Shown here: positions 6,781-14,202 of the stretch, one piece after another
How the letters are laid out: the number at the start of each line of letters is the position of its first letter
Numbering within the stretch: the stretch's first letter is position 1
Assembly (NCBI GenBank): GCA_002408485.1
Contig: DHSP01000007.1
Coordinates: 1-14,700 of the forward strand
Length of the DNA stretch: 14,700 nt
Origin: Proteiniphilum sp. UBA5283
GTDB taxonomy: Bacteria > Bacteroidota > Bacteroidia > Bacteroidales > Dysgonomonadaceae
Direction of reading: 5' to 3'
Notes under the pieces: generated by a model
Database searches by the model: none
What the model saw: only the letters and a program-made list of their open reading frames with translations
Told to the model about the DNA's origin: nothing
Translations under genes and position numbers: made by a program

Positions 6781-7526
6781 TATGAATTCAGATTATGCGC
6801 ATTCACATCATAGTTTATGTATCTTTTTTTCATCCAGCGATAGGCGAAGCAATCAACAAACGGACCGGATAACCGGTTCCAAAGATGATATTTCGATGTT
6901 CCGGCCATACGCGGGTAGTGGCGCACGGGCGTCTGCTTCACCCTCCCGTTTTGTAGGAGGATCAATGCGGGCAGGAACCGGTGCATTCCATTGAAAAAGG
7001 GAATACGTCTGGCTACTTCGGTGTGCATCACTTTTAGTGGGCACCCGGTGTCAGAAATTCCGTCGTGTGTCATCATTCTCCGGTAGCCATTGGCTATTTT
7101 CGACTGCAGGTTTTTGAAAAACGAATCTTTGCGGTTGGCTCTTATACCGGTCACCATTTCATATCTTGCAATATCCTGCAGCAACAGATTAAAATCTTCG
7201 GGATCGGTCTGCAAATCGGCATCCATATATCCCACATATTCGGAAAAAGTGTGGTCGATACCGGCTTTCAGGGCGGCACTTAATCCCCCATTCTTTTTAA
7301 GACGAATATAAAAAAAGGAGGTGTTGCGGGTGCATATCTCTTGAATTCTTTGCAGGCTGTCGTCTTTTGATCCGTCGTCTGCAAACAGAACACAGGTAGG
7401 GAAAAGAGAATGTGACAGAAACTGCCGCAATTTTTCTTCCAGCGAGTAGATGTTCTCTTCTTCGTTATAGACAGGTACAATAATGGTAAATCTGTAATCG
7501 GCGGTACTGTTTTTCATTGCTTCCAT
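6780..7526 (-). CDS. GT2-family (ArnC/DPM1-like) polyprenyl-phosphate glycosyltransferase
   Basis: This enzyme likely moves a sugar from a nucleotide donor to undecaprenyl phosphate on the cytoplasmic face. Residues from the chosen start: FTIIVPVYNEEENI (13-26), FADDGSKDDS (48-57), the metal-binding MDADLQTDPED (101-111), SKIANGYRRMMTHDGISDTGCPLKV (about 142-166), MHRFLP (181-186) and RHYPRMAGTSKYHLW (202-216), all in the order seen in ArnC/DPM1-type enzymes. It has 248 residues and lacks the two C-terminal transmembrane helices of E. coli ArnC, so it is DPM1-like and soluble or peripheral. The reading frame extends to a TTG at 7538, but ATG 7526 or ATG 7517 (with GGAA just upstream) are better starts. 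It overlaps the LAB_N gene by one base and lies 54 bp after the patatin gene. A TACTTTTG sequence at 7582-7589 could be a weak internal promoter, but no -33 partner was found. Confidence 0.88.
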   Translation of the reverse strand: MEAMKNSTADYRFTIIVPVYNEEENIYSLEEKLRQFLSHSLFPTCVLFADDGSKDDSLQRIQEICTRNTSFFYIRLKKNGGLSAALKAGIDHTFSEYVGYMDADLQTDPEDFNLLLQDIARYEMVTGIRANRKDSFFKNLQSKIANGYRRMMTHDGISDTGCPLKVMHTEVARRIPFFNGMHRFLPALILLQNGRVKQTPVRHYPRMAGTSKYHLWNRLSGPFVDCFAYRWMKKRYINYDVNAHNLNS

Positions 7527-7580
7527 TGACTTTATCAATATTAGTTTCCATTCATACTTTAACGATAATCAGCCTGCGCG

Positions 7581-9800
7581 TCAAAAGTAGTACCCCAGAC
7601 TCACATAAGGGTGAAATCTCCGGGAGAGGCCTGAATAACCCAGTTCAAGCCGCAATGGCCCTGCTACGGTAACATAGGAGTATCCAAGATTAGCTCCCAG
7701 GTAGGTGTCTCCCCGGAACAAATTATGCAGATGAGTATGGTGGGCTGTAAAGTTTAGGTTGGCGTAAAGATAGTTTTTGGGGGTGAAGTTGTAGTGCAGG
7801 GTAACATCCGCAGACAACACCATATTTCCCAAAAACTCCATTCCGGTAGAGCCTTGTAGTCCAATTTGCTGGGACACGTAATGCCCGTCGAACTTTCCAC
7901 CCACCAAATTACGATAGATGTACGGAACACTATCGTTCATCAGGTACCGGGCAGCAATTCGCGGAGTAATAAATACTTTTTCGGCCAGCGCAACCGGTTT
8001 GTAAAAATTCATCTTCAAAACACTCAAGGGGGAACCTTCTTTCAATTTCACAAAATTGTCGGTATGCAGTGAGTACTGAAAAGAGAAGTACTGTCCCGAT
8101 GTAGGAAAAAAAGTACTGTTCAGGTTGTCGTACACTCCGTGAAACAGGTAGTTGATATACAACTGATCGTTCACTCCCGTGTTGTTGGGGTCGAAAATAC
8201 GCTGCAAGGCATTGAAGAAATGAAAATGTTCAAGTCCGGCACCCAGATTCAGTTTGATATTGCCAAAATAGAATTCTGAAAAATTCAGATTCAGGGAATT
8301 GCGCGTTACCCCCAGAGTATTGGAAAGTCTCCCCCGTTCGTATATATTCAGGTCGTTCCTGCTGATCTTATAATTGATCCCGCCTTTATAAAAAATGCCG
8401 CTATTGATGGAATAATCTACTATCAGATAAGGATCGCGGCTCAATCTGGTTGTAATTTCAAACATGGAGTTCAGGGATGTGTTCAGGCGGATGGTCGTAT
8501 TGGCAAGGATCGCCGCCATATCGTTGCTGTCGAAATGAATTCCCAGGTTGAGGGTACTGGATTTTTTGAATTCAACAGAAAAAACAAGATCAAAGGGCTG
8601 ATTGCCATACAGTCGGTAGTTGACGCTTGAGAACAAGCCGCTGCCATATATCCGGGAGGTCATCTTTTCCAGCTGCTTTCGGGTTACCCTGTTTTCTTTC
8701 ATGGGAATCCATCGTAATATCTGCTCCTCTTCCCGTTTTGAAACCCCTTCAACCCTTACTTTGTCAATAAGAAGTGTATCAAGGTGAATGTAGGGATTTT
8801 CTTTTTTCCTTTCTCTATTCAGGCAATCTTCCACTGCGAGGGATTGCTTTAACGCAATGATTTCACTCCATTTTTTTTCTGCAGCCTGCTCACCCCTGGA
8901 GATGATGGAATCGATAGCAGGCTTTTGAAAATCCATCGAGCCGAAGGGATGTACATCGGGTATGATCAAAATATCGGTATCCTCAATATTGCGTATGCGT
9001 TTTTGTTGGCCTATAAAATTCCATATCTGTTCGGTCACCTCCGTAAAACTGCCTTTTTTCTTTTCGAGTTCCTTTTCATCGTCCTGAAAAGCGATGCCAA
9101 TTATAATATCGGCTCCCATCTTTCGTGCCAGATCTGCCGGATAATTATTAATGACACCCCCGTCAATCAAAAGCATGCTATCCTGCTTAACCGGTGTAAA
9201 CAACCCGGGAAAAGCCATGCTTGCCCTCATTGCCTTGGCCAGGATCCCTTCCCTTATTGTGATTTCTTTTCCGGTTCGAACATCCCCTGCCACGCACCCA
9301 AAGGGAATAGGGAGGTCATTGAAATTCATCTCATGCTGATATCCGATGGTCATATTCAGAAAAAGACTGTAGATGTTCTGTCCGGCATATACACCCTGGG
9401 GGAGGCTTACTTTGCCACTCCTTTCCTTGATTCTGAGCGTGTAGGGCAGAGAAACAAGATATCTGTTCTGTTGGTCTCGTTGCGAGGCCGGCATGTTTTC
9501 GCGGTAAACATTGTCGCGCATCAAATGGCTCCAGTCCTGAATCTGAATCAGGGAGTCGATCATTTCTGCGCTATGCCCTACCGCATAGAGGCCCCCGACT
9601 ACGGCCCCCATGCTTGTTCCGGCGATATAGTCGATAGGTATTCCGGCTTTCTCAAGCACTTTTAATGCGCCCACGTGGGCAAACCCTTTGGCACCTCCGC
9701 CGCTTAACACAAGCCCCACCTTTTTGCGTTGTTTCTCCTGACCTGTCACAGCATGGGTGAAACAGGGTAAAAACAGCAATATGAAGAGAAGTATTCTCAT
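7581..9800 (-). CDS. patatin-like phospholipase with POTRA and outer-membrane beta-barrel (PlpD-like, type Vd)
   Basis: This 739-residue exported protein combines a lipid acyl hydrolase with an outer-membrane barrel. A Sec signal peptide (about 1-20) leads into the patatin domain: the oxyanion-hole loop SGGGAKGFAHVGAL (33-46), nucleophile motif GTSMG with Ser63, and the catalytic Asp213 in DGGVINNYPADLA. A POTRA-like segment follows (about 325-395, starting LIDKVRVEGVSKREEEQI), then a beta-rich region of about 340 residues ending in SLGYYF, with the terminal Phe usual for barrel proteins. The arrangement matches the PlpD class of type Vd autotransporters; Bacteroidota versions may keep the patatin domain tethered. 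Substrates are probably phospholipids. The frame continues three bases to a TTG at 9803, but ATG 9800 fits the signal peptide. A -7 box lies 25 bp upstream, and the GT2 cassette begins 54 bp downstream. Confidence 0.9.
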   Translation of the reverse strand: MRILLFILLFLPCFTHAVTGQEKQRKKVGLVLSGGGAKGFAHVGALKVLEKAGIPIDYIAGTSMGAVVGGLYAVGHSAEMIDSLIQIQDWSHLMRDNVYRENMPASQRDQQNRYLVSLPYTLRIKERSGKVSLPQGVYAGQNIYSLFLNMTIGYQHEMNFNDLPIPFGCVAGDVRTGKEITIREGILAKAMRASMAFPGLFTPVKQDSMLLIDGGVINNYPADLARKMGADIIIGIAFQDDEKELEKKKGSFTEVTEQIWNFIGQQKRIRNIEDTDILIIPDVHPFGSMDFQKPAIDSIISRGEQAAEKKWSEIIALKQSLAVEDCLNRERKKENPYIHLDTLLIDKVRVEGVSKREEEQILRWIPMKENRVTRKQLEKMTSRIYGSGLFSSVNYRLYGNQPFDLVFSVEFKKSSTLNLGIHFDSNDMAAILANTTIRLNTSLNSMFEITTRLSRDPYLIVDYSINSGIFYKGGINYKISRNDLNIYERGRLSNTLGVTRNSLNLNFSEFYFGNIKLNLGAGLEHFHFFNALQRIFDPNNTGVNDQLYINYLFHGVYDNLNSTFFPTSGQYFSFQYSLHTDNFVKLKEGSPLSVLKMNFYKPVALAEKVFITPRIAARYLMNDSVPYIYRNLVGGKFDGHYVSQQIGLQGSTGMEFLGNMVLSADVTLHYNFTPKNYLYANLNFTAHHTHLHNLFRGDTYLGANLGYSYVTVAGPLRLELGYSGLSRRFHPYVSLGYYF

Positions 9801-9824
9801 CAATATCAGGATGTAGGTTCATCG

Positions 9825-9832
9825 CAAAGGTA
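9825..9832 (-). promoter_or_regulatory. probable -7 element for the patatin gene
   Basis: On the minus strand TACCTTTG matches TAnnTTTG exactly and lies 25 bp upstream of the patatin ATG. No good -33 TTTG at the usual 19-23 base spacing was found; a poly-T/poly-A tract occupies that place. It faces away from the promoter of the PHP gene. Confidence 0.45.
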
Positions 9833-9882
9833 CTATTTTCACTTTCAAAAAAAAATTCTTCGTCGCGGAAAATTGAGCCGTT

Positions 9883-9916
9883 TTTGACAGTTATCTAAAA
9901 AAAATGAATATATTTG
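9883..9916 (+). promoter_or_regulatory. Bacteroidota-type promoter of the PHP phosphoesterase gene
   Basis: A -33 TTTG (9883-9886) is followed after 22 bases by the -7 box TATATTTG (9909-9916), an exact TAnnTTTG match. Transcription would begin near 9923. This places an upstream in-frame ATG at 9904 inside the promoter and supports ATG 9994 as the true start, leaving an A-rich leader of about 70 bases. Confidence 0.55.
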
Positions 9917-9919
9917 AGT

Positions 9920-9947
9920 GTGATAATAAAAAAAACAATTCTATCAC
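9920..9947 (+). promoter_or_regulatory. weak inverted repeat in the leader of the PHP gene
   Basis: GTGATA (9920-9925) and TATCAC (9942-9947) are inverted copies separated by 16 A-rich bases at the predicted transcription start. It could be an operator or a weak leader hairpin. Six-base arms are short enough to be chance. Confidence 0.2.
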
Positions 9948-9993
9948 GAAATTAGCATATAAAAGCAAATCAAAAAATAATTGTACGTTAGGT

Positions 9994-11142
9994 ATGAATC
10001 AAAGAAATGGATGGTTGCTCGGGTTTCTCCTAATCCCGGCGTTGGTCATGGGGCAGAGGCCCGAAGTGGAAGGTATGCGTTACCTGGACGAAAACAGACG
10101 TCCTGTTTACAGAGAAAACATCATGATTCCCGACGTGGGAGAGTATCGGGTACTGAAGTGTGATTTTCATATGCACACTGTCTTTTCGGACGGTCATGTA
10201 TGGCCGAATGTCCGCAATCAGGAAGCTTGGCAGGAAGGACTGGATGCCTACGCGATTACCGATCATATTGAGTATACCCCGCACAAAGAAGATGTGAAGG
10301 TGAGCCATAACCGTGGCTATGAACTGTTGAAAGAGAGTTCCGAAAAGAACAATCTTATTTTGGTGAAAGGTGCGGAAGTAACCCGTAACACCCCTCCGGG
10401 CCATTTTAATGCTATCTATATTGAGGATGCGTCAGACTATATTGAAAGCCGTGATGCATCGGAGGATGAGGCTGCGGTGATGAAATCCGCCGAGCAGAAT
10501 GCCTTTATCTTTTGGAATCATCCCGGGTGGAAGCCGGGGATTGCCGGCTCATACGAATGGATCCCTTTTGTGGATAATCTTTACCAAAACAAGGCACTGC
10601 ATGGCATTGAAGTGATTAATGGTTTCGGGTTCCATATGAAAGCACTCGACTGGTGTGTTGACAAGGGACTGACGGTGATGGGTACCTCCGATATGCACAA
10701 CCTGGTAGCGCACGAATATGACCTCAGTAAGGATTATGTGCATCGTACCATGACGCTGGTAATGGCCAAAGAGCGTACGGCGGAATCCATCAGAGAAGCG
10801 CTGGATGCGGGGCGCACTGTGGCCTGGGCGAGCAAATATCTGGTGGGTAAGGAGGAGAACGTACGGGCTCTCTTCACTTCCTGTGTAAAGCTGATGCCGG
10901 TTCACTATACCGAGGAAAGAAAAAACGGAGACAAGATCAATTATTACGAATTGCGTAACAACAGTGATCTCTATTTTGAGCTGGATTTGAAGGAGGGTGA
11001 CACGACTAGACGGGTTGTGCTTTATCCACGATCGGTGCAACAGATTACAGCATCGGAAGACACTTCTTCCCTCATCGCAGAAGTAACCTCCACCTATGTG
11101 AGAAGTGACCGCCATCTTTCAGTGAGTTTTCCGCTGCAATAA
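9994..11142 (+). CDS. secreted PHP-domain phosphoesterase (Sb-PDE-like)
   Basis: This 382-residue protein has a polymerase-and-histidinol-phosphatase (PHP) metal-dependent phosphoesterase fold, probably in the periplasm. A signal peptide (WLLGFLLIPALVMG, cut near residue 20) precedes it. Candidate metal ligands read in order: His59 and His61 (CDFHMHT), Asp66 (FSDGH), Asp90-His91 (AITDHIEY), Glu128 (KGAEVT), His137 (PPGHFNA), His176 (WNHPGW), Asp233 and His235 (TSDMH). A C-terminal beta-rich domain of about 90 residues follows. The sequence resembles the Bacteroidota group annotated as Sb-PDE family phosphodiesterases, but the substrate (phosphodiester or organophosphate) cannot be set from sequence. 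The frame is open 90 bases further to ATG 9904, but that codon lies within the predicted promoter and the extra residues are Lys/Asn-rich, so ATG 9994 is chosen. The acetyltransferase follows after 56 bp. Confidence 0.88.
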   Translation: MNQRNGWLLGFLLIPALVMGQRPEVEGMRYLDENRRPVYRENIMIPDVGEYRVLKCDFHMHTVFSDGHVWPNVRNQEAWQEGLDAYAITDHIEYTPHKEDVKVSHNRGYELLKESSEKNNLILVKGAEVTRNTPPGHFNAIYIEDASDYIESRDASEDEAAVMKSAEQNAFIFWNHPGWKPGIAGSYEWIPFVDNLYQNKALHGIEVINGFGFHMKALDWCVDKGLTVMGTSDMHNLVAHEYDLSKDYVHRTMTLVMAKERTAESIREALDAGRTVAWASKYLVGKEENVRALFTSCVKLMPVHYTEERKNGDKINYYELRNNSDLYFELDLKEGDTTRRVVLYPRSVQQITASEDTSSLIAEVTSTYVRSDRHLSVSFPLQ

Positions 11143-11198
11143 TGAATAACTCGCTTTCAAACCTATGGATTGGCAGGGTAGGGAAGAAATAAAGACAT

Positions 11199-11756
11199 AT
11201 GAAAACAGAATTTGAAAAGATGCGGAATGGTGAGCTGGCCTGGTTCAGTGATCCGGAAATTATGGAAAGCATCCGTCGTTCCGCTAAGTTGTGCGCCAGG
11301 CTGCAGACAATGACCATCTTCGACGATACCTACCGGGAAGTGATAGAGGAGCTCATTCCCGGTATTCCGCCATCCAGTACGATATGCCCGCCCCTGCATT
11401 GCGATCATGGGAGTAGCCTGGTGTTGGAGGAAGATGTCTTCGTTAATTACAATTGTGTATTTCTTGGCGGGGGATATGTCCGCATTGGCAAACATGCACG
11501 AATAGGGCCAAACTGTCAGTTCTATACCCCCAATCATCCAATGGATCCCGTGGAGCGTCGCGATGAAAAGGAATATGCTTATCCCATCACAATAGGGGAG
11601 GACTGCTGGCTGGGTGGAAACGTAACCGTTATTCCCGGAGTAACCATCGGCAACCGTTGCATTGTAGCAGCAGGCAGTGTGGTCACCAGAGACGTTCCCG
11701 ACGACTGTCTGGTTGCGGGCAATCCCGCCGTGATCAAAAAGAAACTGAATCAGTGA
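11199..11756 (+). CDS. maltose O-acetyltransferase-like hexapeptide-repeat sugar acetyltransferase
   Basis: This 185-residue cytoplasmic enzyme should move an acetyl group from acetyl-CoA to a sugar hydroxyl. The N-terminal cap (MKTEFEKMRNGELAWFSDPEI) is the typical Mac-domain start of maltose/galactoside acetyltransferases. The left-handed beta-helix follows from about residue 60, with hexapeptide turns such as VRIGKHARIGPNCQF, ITIGEDCWLGGNVTVIPGVTIGNRCIVAAGSVV and the closing DCLVAGNPAVIKK. His113 in the block YTPNHPMDP fits the catalytic His of the family. The length is typical. It lies 56 bp after the PHP gene in the same direction and may share its transcript. Its last 7 bases overlap the 3' end of the convergent aldo/keto reductase gene. 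The physiological acceptor is unknown. Confidence 0.92.
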   Translation: MKTEFEKMRNGELAWFSDPEIMESIRRSAKLCARLQTMTIFDDTYREVIEELIPGIPPSSTICPPLHCDHGSSLVLEEDVFVNYNCVFLGGGYVRIGKHARIGPNCQFYTPNHPMDPVERRDEKEYAYPITIGEDCWLGGNVTVIPGVTIGNRCIVAAGSVVTRDVPDDCLVAGNPAVIKKKLNQ

Positions 11757-12652
11757 GTCTTATTCTCCTTTGTGAGCCGCATGACTCGTTTTACCGCATC
11801 GTCCACATGGGCGGTTGACTCCATTCCCAGGGTCATACAATGGATATTGGCATCGGTCAGGGCAAATCTGAGTGATTGTTCCCGCTCGGCGTCGCTCACG
11901 TGACGGCCTTCGCCAAATATTTTCATGCCGATCACGCCGATGCCATTCTGTTTGGCCTTTCCCAGCAGTTCTTTTACCACGTGGGGGGTACCGTCCATGT
12001 TCGTTTGGAAAGGATTGATGCGTGCCATGATCACATCTACCCAGGGATTATCCACCGCTTCCACCATGGCATCCCAATTATGACAGGAAACGCCCACCGC
12101 TTTGATGATCCCGTCTTGTTTGGCTTTTGTAAGACCCTCCATATAATGAGTACGGTTTTTACCCCAACCGGGTTGCATCAGGCAGTGCATCAGAACAATA
12201 TCGATATAATCGGTCCCCATCTCCTGTCTGTATCTGTCGAGTGACTCCCGCACCGGTTCGTTCCTGTCCGACCCGTCTTCGTGTGTCCATATTTTTGTGA
12301 GGAGGGTAAGCTTTTCGCGGGGTAACGATTTAATGGCATTTCCTACATATTGATGTGACCCGTAGGAGTCTGCCATATCGAAGAACGTGATCCCTTTTTC
12401 GTAAGCATGGTGGGCCATCTTTGTGAAATTCTCCATCCCCAGGCGGGTTTGGTTCGATGCCTTTGAACCCCCTTTCGAGCCAGTGCCCAGTGCAATCCGG
12501 GAAACAGTCAAACCACTGTTCCCCAACTTCACGTTGTCGACCCTGATTTCAGACGTCAGGGTCAATTCTAACGAACCGGGTTTAATCATCGTCAATCCTG
12601 CAAACCCTGCAAGACCTCTATGGAGAAAACTGCGTCGCGATAATTTCTTCAT
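11750..12652 (-). CDS. Tat-exported aldo/keto reductase
   Basis: This 300-residue NAD(P)H-dependent oxidoreductase starts with a twin-arginine signal (SRRSFLHRGLAGFAGL, Arg6-Arg7), so it is probably exported folded or anchored on the periplasmic side. The AKR barrel starts at VKLGNSGLTVSRIALGTG (about 41-58). The catalytic tetrad is visible: Asp92 (FFDMADSYG), Tyr97, Lys120 (LLTKIW) and His156 (VLMHCLMQPGW). VGVSCHNWDAM (about 186-196) and GMKIFGEG match conserved barrel strands, and LGMESTAHVDDAV near the end is where the cofactor phosphate-binding loop would lie. The substrate is not predictable. The gene faces the plus-strand acetyltransferase and the two coding regions overlap by 7 bp including both stop codons, leaving no room for a shared terminator. 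Confidence 0.9.
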   Translation of the reverse strand: MKKLSRRSFLHRGLAGFAGLTMIKPGSLELTLTSEIRVDNVKLGNSGLTVSRIALGTGSKGGSKASNQTRLGMENFTKMAHHAYEKGITFFDMADSYGSHQYVGNAIKSLPREKLTLLTKIWTHEDGSDRNEPVRESLDRYRQEMGTDYIDIVLMHCLMQPGWGKNRTHYMEGLTKAKQDGIIKAVGVSCHNWDAMVEAVDNPWVDVIMARINPFQTNMDGTPHVVKELLGKAKQNGIGVIGMKIFGEGRHVSDAEREQSLRFALTDANIHCMTLGMESTAHVDDAVKRVMRLTKENKTH

Positions 12653-12957
12653 CAGTTGTTATTTTTTTAATGTTTACAGCGTAAAAATAGACAATAAATC
12701 CAAACAATCAAGCTGTTGTGTAATTTTTCACCGCACTCCAAGTTGATTTCAAAACGGGATAATTTGATATAAAACAGGTATTTGGTTCTATATCAGCCTT
12801 GTTTTTACTTGTGTATTCCTCATAATATATGCCGACATTTGTTTTATGTTATAAAAATCTACTGTTTTAGCTCTTGGAATTCCAGGATCTTCTTTACAAC
12901 TAGACAACTGAATTAATAGTTATATCAGTATTTTCTTAACTGTATCATAATATATTA
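12653..12957. other. A+T-rich intergenic region between GH43-like and aldo/keto reductase genes
   Basis: No credible ORF or RNA gene was seen in this 305-bp stretch. It should contain the promoter of the aldo/keto reductase (minus strand); a weak candidate is TATTTTTA near 12681-12689 with a TTG 19 bases upstream. An inverted repeat TGATATA (12765-12771) / TATATCA (12789-12795), spaced by 17 bases, could be a regulatory site or chance. No strong terminator follows the GH43-like stop; only a weak bulged CAGT/ACTG hairpin was found. Confidence 0.5.
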
Positions 12958-14049
12958 TTAATGCGCAAAATCCATTTTCCAATGTTTGGCAATGGCCTCC
13001 ATTTCTTGCTTGGTAAGGTAGGTAACAGCGCCATGTTTAGGGCTTTTGAAATTAGTGGTTTTCATTACACCCTCATTAAAATGGCCTAAATTTGTATACG
13101 TGATAAAATCGGTTGTTTCGCTGAAACCCATATTACTAGGTCTGGCCCCATACACATCGTACATTAGCATATATTTGTCTGTTCCCAAACGCTTAAACAA
13201 GTTAGGTGCTTCGGTTGAAACCACTTCAGGATCAATGCGTGTAGTATCGGTCTTATAACCTTCATTAATTTTGGATGAAACCGAATGTAATACCCTGGCA
13301 TTTGAGACATAGAAAAGGTGGAATTGATTGCCTACTTTGGTAATGTCGCCATCGAGGCCTCCAATTTCAGTTATTCTCTTGGGAGTTGTTTCCAGCTTGG
13401 TGAAATTATCGTTGGTATACGAATAATATAAATGGCACTCCTTATTATCATAACGAATAGTAAAATAAACCATCATCTTTCTGGCTGCCGGGTCATAAAT
13501 AGTTTCTGGGGCCCAGGAACAGTCAATATCGCCAAGCTCAGGAAATGCCTTATCGACGCGAACGTCTGAGTGCGTCCAATGAATCAGGTCGTAAGATTTC
13601 ATGAGAACAATAGCCCGGTTATTGCCCCAACCATATTTTTCAGCAGGCCGTTCAAATTCAGTATCGCGAAATCCTGCCCGTTTGCCAAAAATATGCAAGT
13701 CGGTCATGACCAAATAAAATGCACCATCAGGGCCACGTGTAATGTGAGGGTCCCTAACTCCCTTCTGCTCTGCTAACTGAGAGCCAATAAATATAGGATT
13801 GCCACCATTGACGTCGGTAAACGTATAGCCATCGCTACTGATAGCCATATATGCTGATTGGTTCTGATCTTTGAAATAGACCAACAAATACCCGGATAAG
13901 TCGTTCTCATTAAATTCCCATTTTTTAGGTATTTCCAGTTTAGGAACTATTTCGATACCTGTGTACTCTGGACTATTCTGTGAATAACCTATGGAAATAC
14001 ATAGCAAATCCATCATAATCAGTACTAACAAACAATTCTTTCTTTTCAT
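12958..14049 (-). CDS. secreted glycoside hydrolase family 43-like protein (five-bladed propeller)
   Basis: This 363-residue protein is probably an exported glycosidase acting on arabinose-, xylose- or galactose-containing glycans. A Sec signal peptide (KNCLLVLIMMDLLCISIGYSQ) ends near residue 24. The rest has the repeated beta-blades of GH43/GH32-type propellers: YLLVYFKDQNQSAYMAIS, FYLVMTDLH, SYDLIHWTHS, CSWAPETIYDPAARKMMVYFTIRY, HLYYSYTNDNFTKLE, FHLFYVSNARV and YMLMYDVYG. Likely catalytic acids are Asp100 (GVRDPHI, base), Asp233 (GLDGDI) and Glu280 (STEAPNLF, acid), with spacing like that of GH43 arabinanases. Family assignment is likely; substrate is not. No SusC/SusD or other CAZyme genes are nearby, which is unusual for a Bacteroidota polysaccharide enzyme. 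By eye the coding sequence is more A+T-rich than its left neighbours, so acquisition by transfer is possible. Confidence 0.82.
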   Translation of the reverse strand: MKRKNCLLVLIMMDLLCISIGYSQNSPEYTGIEIVPKLEIPKKWEFNENDLSGYLLVYFKDQNQSAYMAISSDGYTFTDVNGGNPIFIGSQLAEQKGVRDPHITRGPDGAFYLVMTDLHIFGKRAGFRDTEFERPAEKYGWGNNRAIVLMKSYDLIHWTHSDVRVDKAFPELGDIDCSWAPETIYDPAARKMMVYFTIRYDNKECHLYYSYTNDNFTKLETTPKRITEIGGLDGDITKVGNQFHLFYVSNARVLHSVSSKINEGYKTDTTRIDPEVVSTEAPNLFKRLGTDKYMLMYDVYGARPSNMGFSETTDFITYTNLGHFNEGVMKTTNFKSPKHGAVTYLTKQEMEAIAKHWKMDFAH

Positions 14050-14091
14050 TGACGGTATTTTTTGTTTACAGAAAATATAGATTTTTTGCCT

Positions 14092-14202
14092 TCAGAGAGG
14101 GTGAAAGGATTTCCACAACCTCTGAAATAAGACATTTAACGTTAATAGCAAGCAGGCAATGAAAAAAGAGGTAAACAGCACTAGAATACTAAACAGATTC
14201 AT
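14092..14202 (-). CDS. doubtful 36-residue hydrophobic ORF (possible small membrane protein)
   Basis: Within the 253-bp gap upstream of the GH43-like gene, a minus-strand ATG at 14202 opens 36 codons ending in TGA. The peptide begins MNLFSILVLFTSFFIACLLL and continues with a basic, aromatic tail (FQRLWKSFHPL), which is the layout of a single-span small membrane protein. It lies 42 bp upstream of the GH43-like start codon in the same direction. I recognise no family. T-rich strands easily yield Phe/Leu-rich peptides by chance, no Shine-Dalgarno sequence is evident, and the upstream TATTTTGG is an imperfect -7 box, so this is listed only as a candidate. Confidence 0.2.
   Translation of the reverse strand: MNLFSILVLFTSFFIACLLLTLNVLFQRLWKSFHPL

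Noticed and set aside
7582..7589. TACTTTTG (minus strand) as a promoter for the GT2 cassette
   Set aside because: The box matches TAnnTTTG but lies at the end of the patatin coding sequence and has no -33 TTTG at the proper spacing. Tyr-Phe codons near a stop can make this sequence by chance.
8925..9665. 246-codon plus-strand ORF
   Set aside because: It lies wholly antisense to the patatin domain, whose motifs are intact; its peptide shows no signal, repeat or recognisable motif. It is a shadow frame.
10549..11115. 188-codon minus-strand ORF
   Set aside because: It is antisense to the PHP phosphoesterase gene, which has all metal-ligand motifs on the plus strand; the antisense peptide shows no family features.
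12765..12795. TGATATA/TATATCA inverted repeat as an insertion-sequence end or CRISPR-like repeat
   Set aside because: There are only two short copies in A+T-rich DNA, with no transposase remnant or further repeat units.
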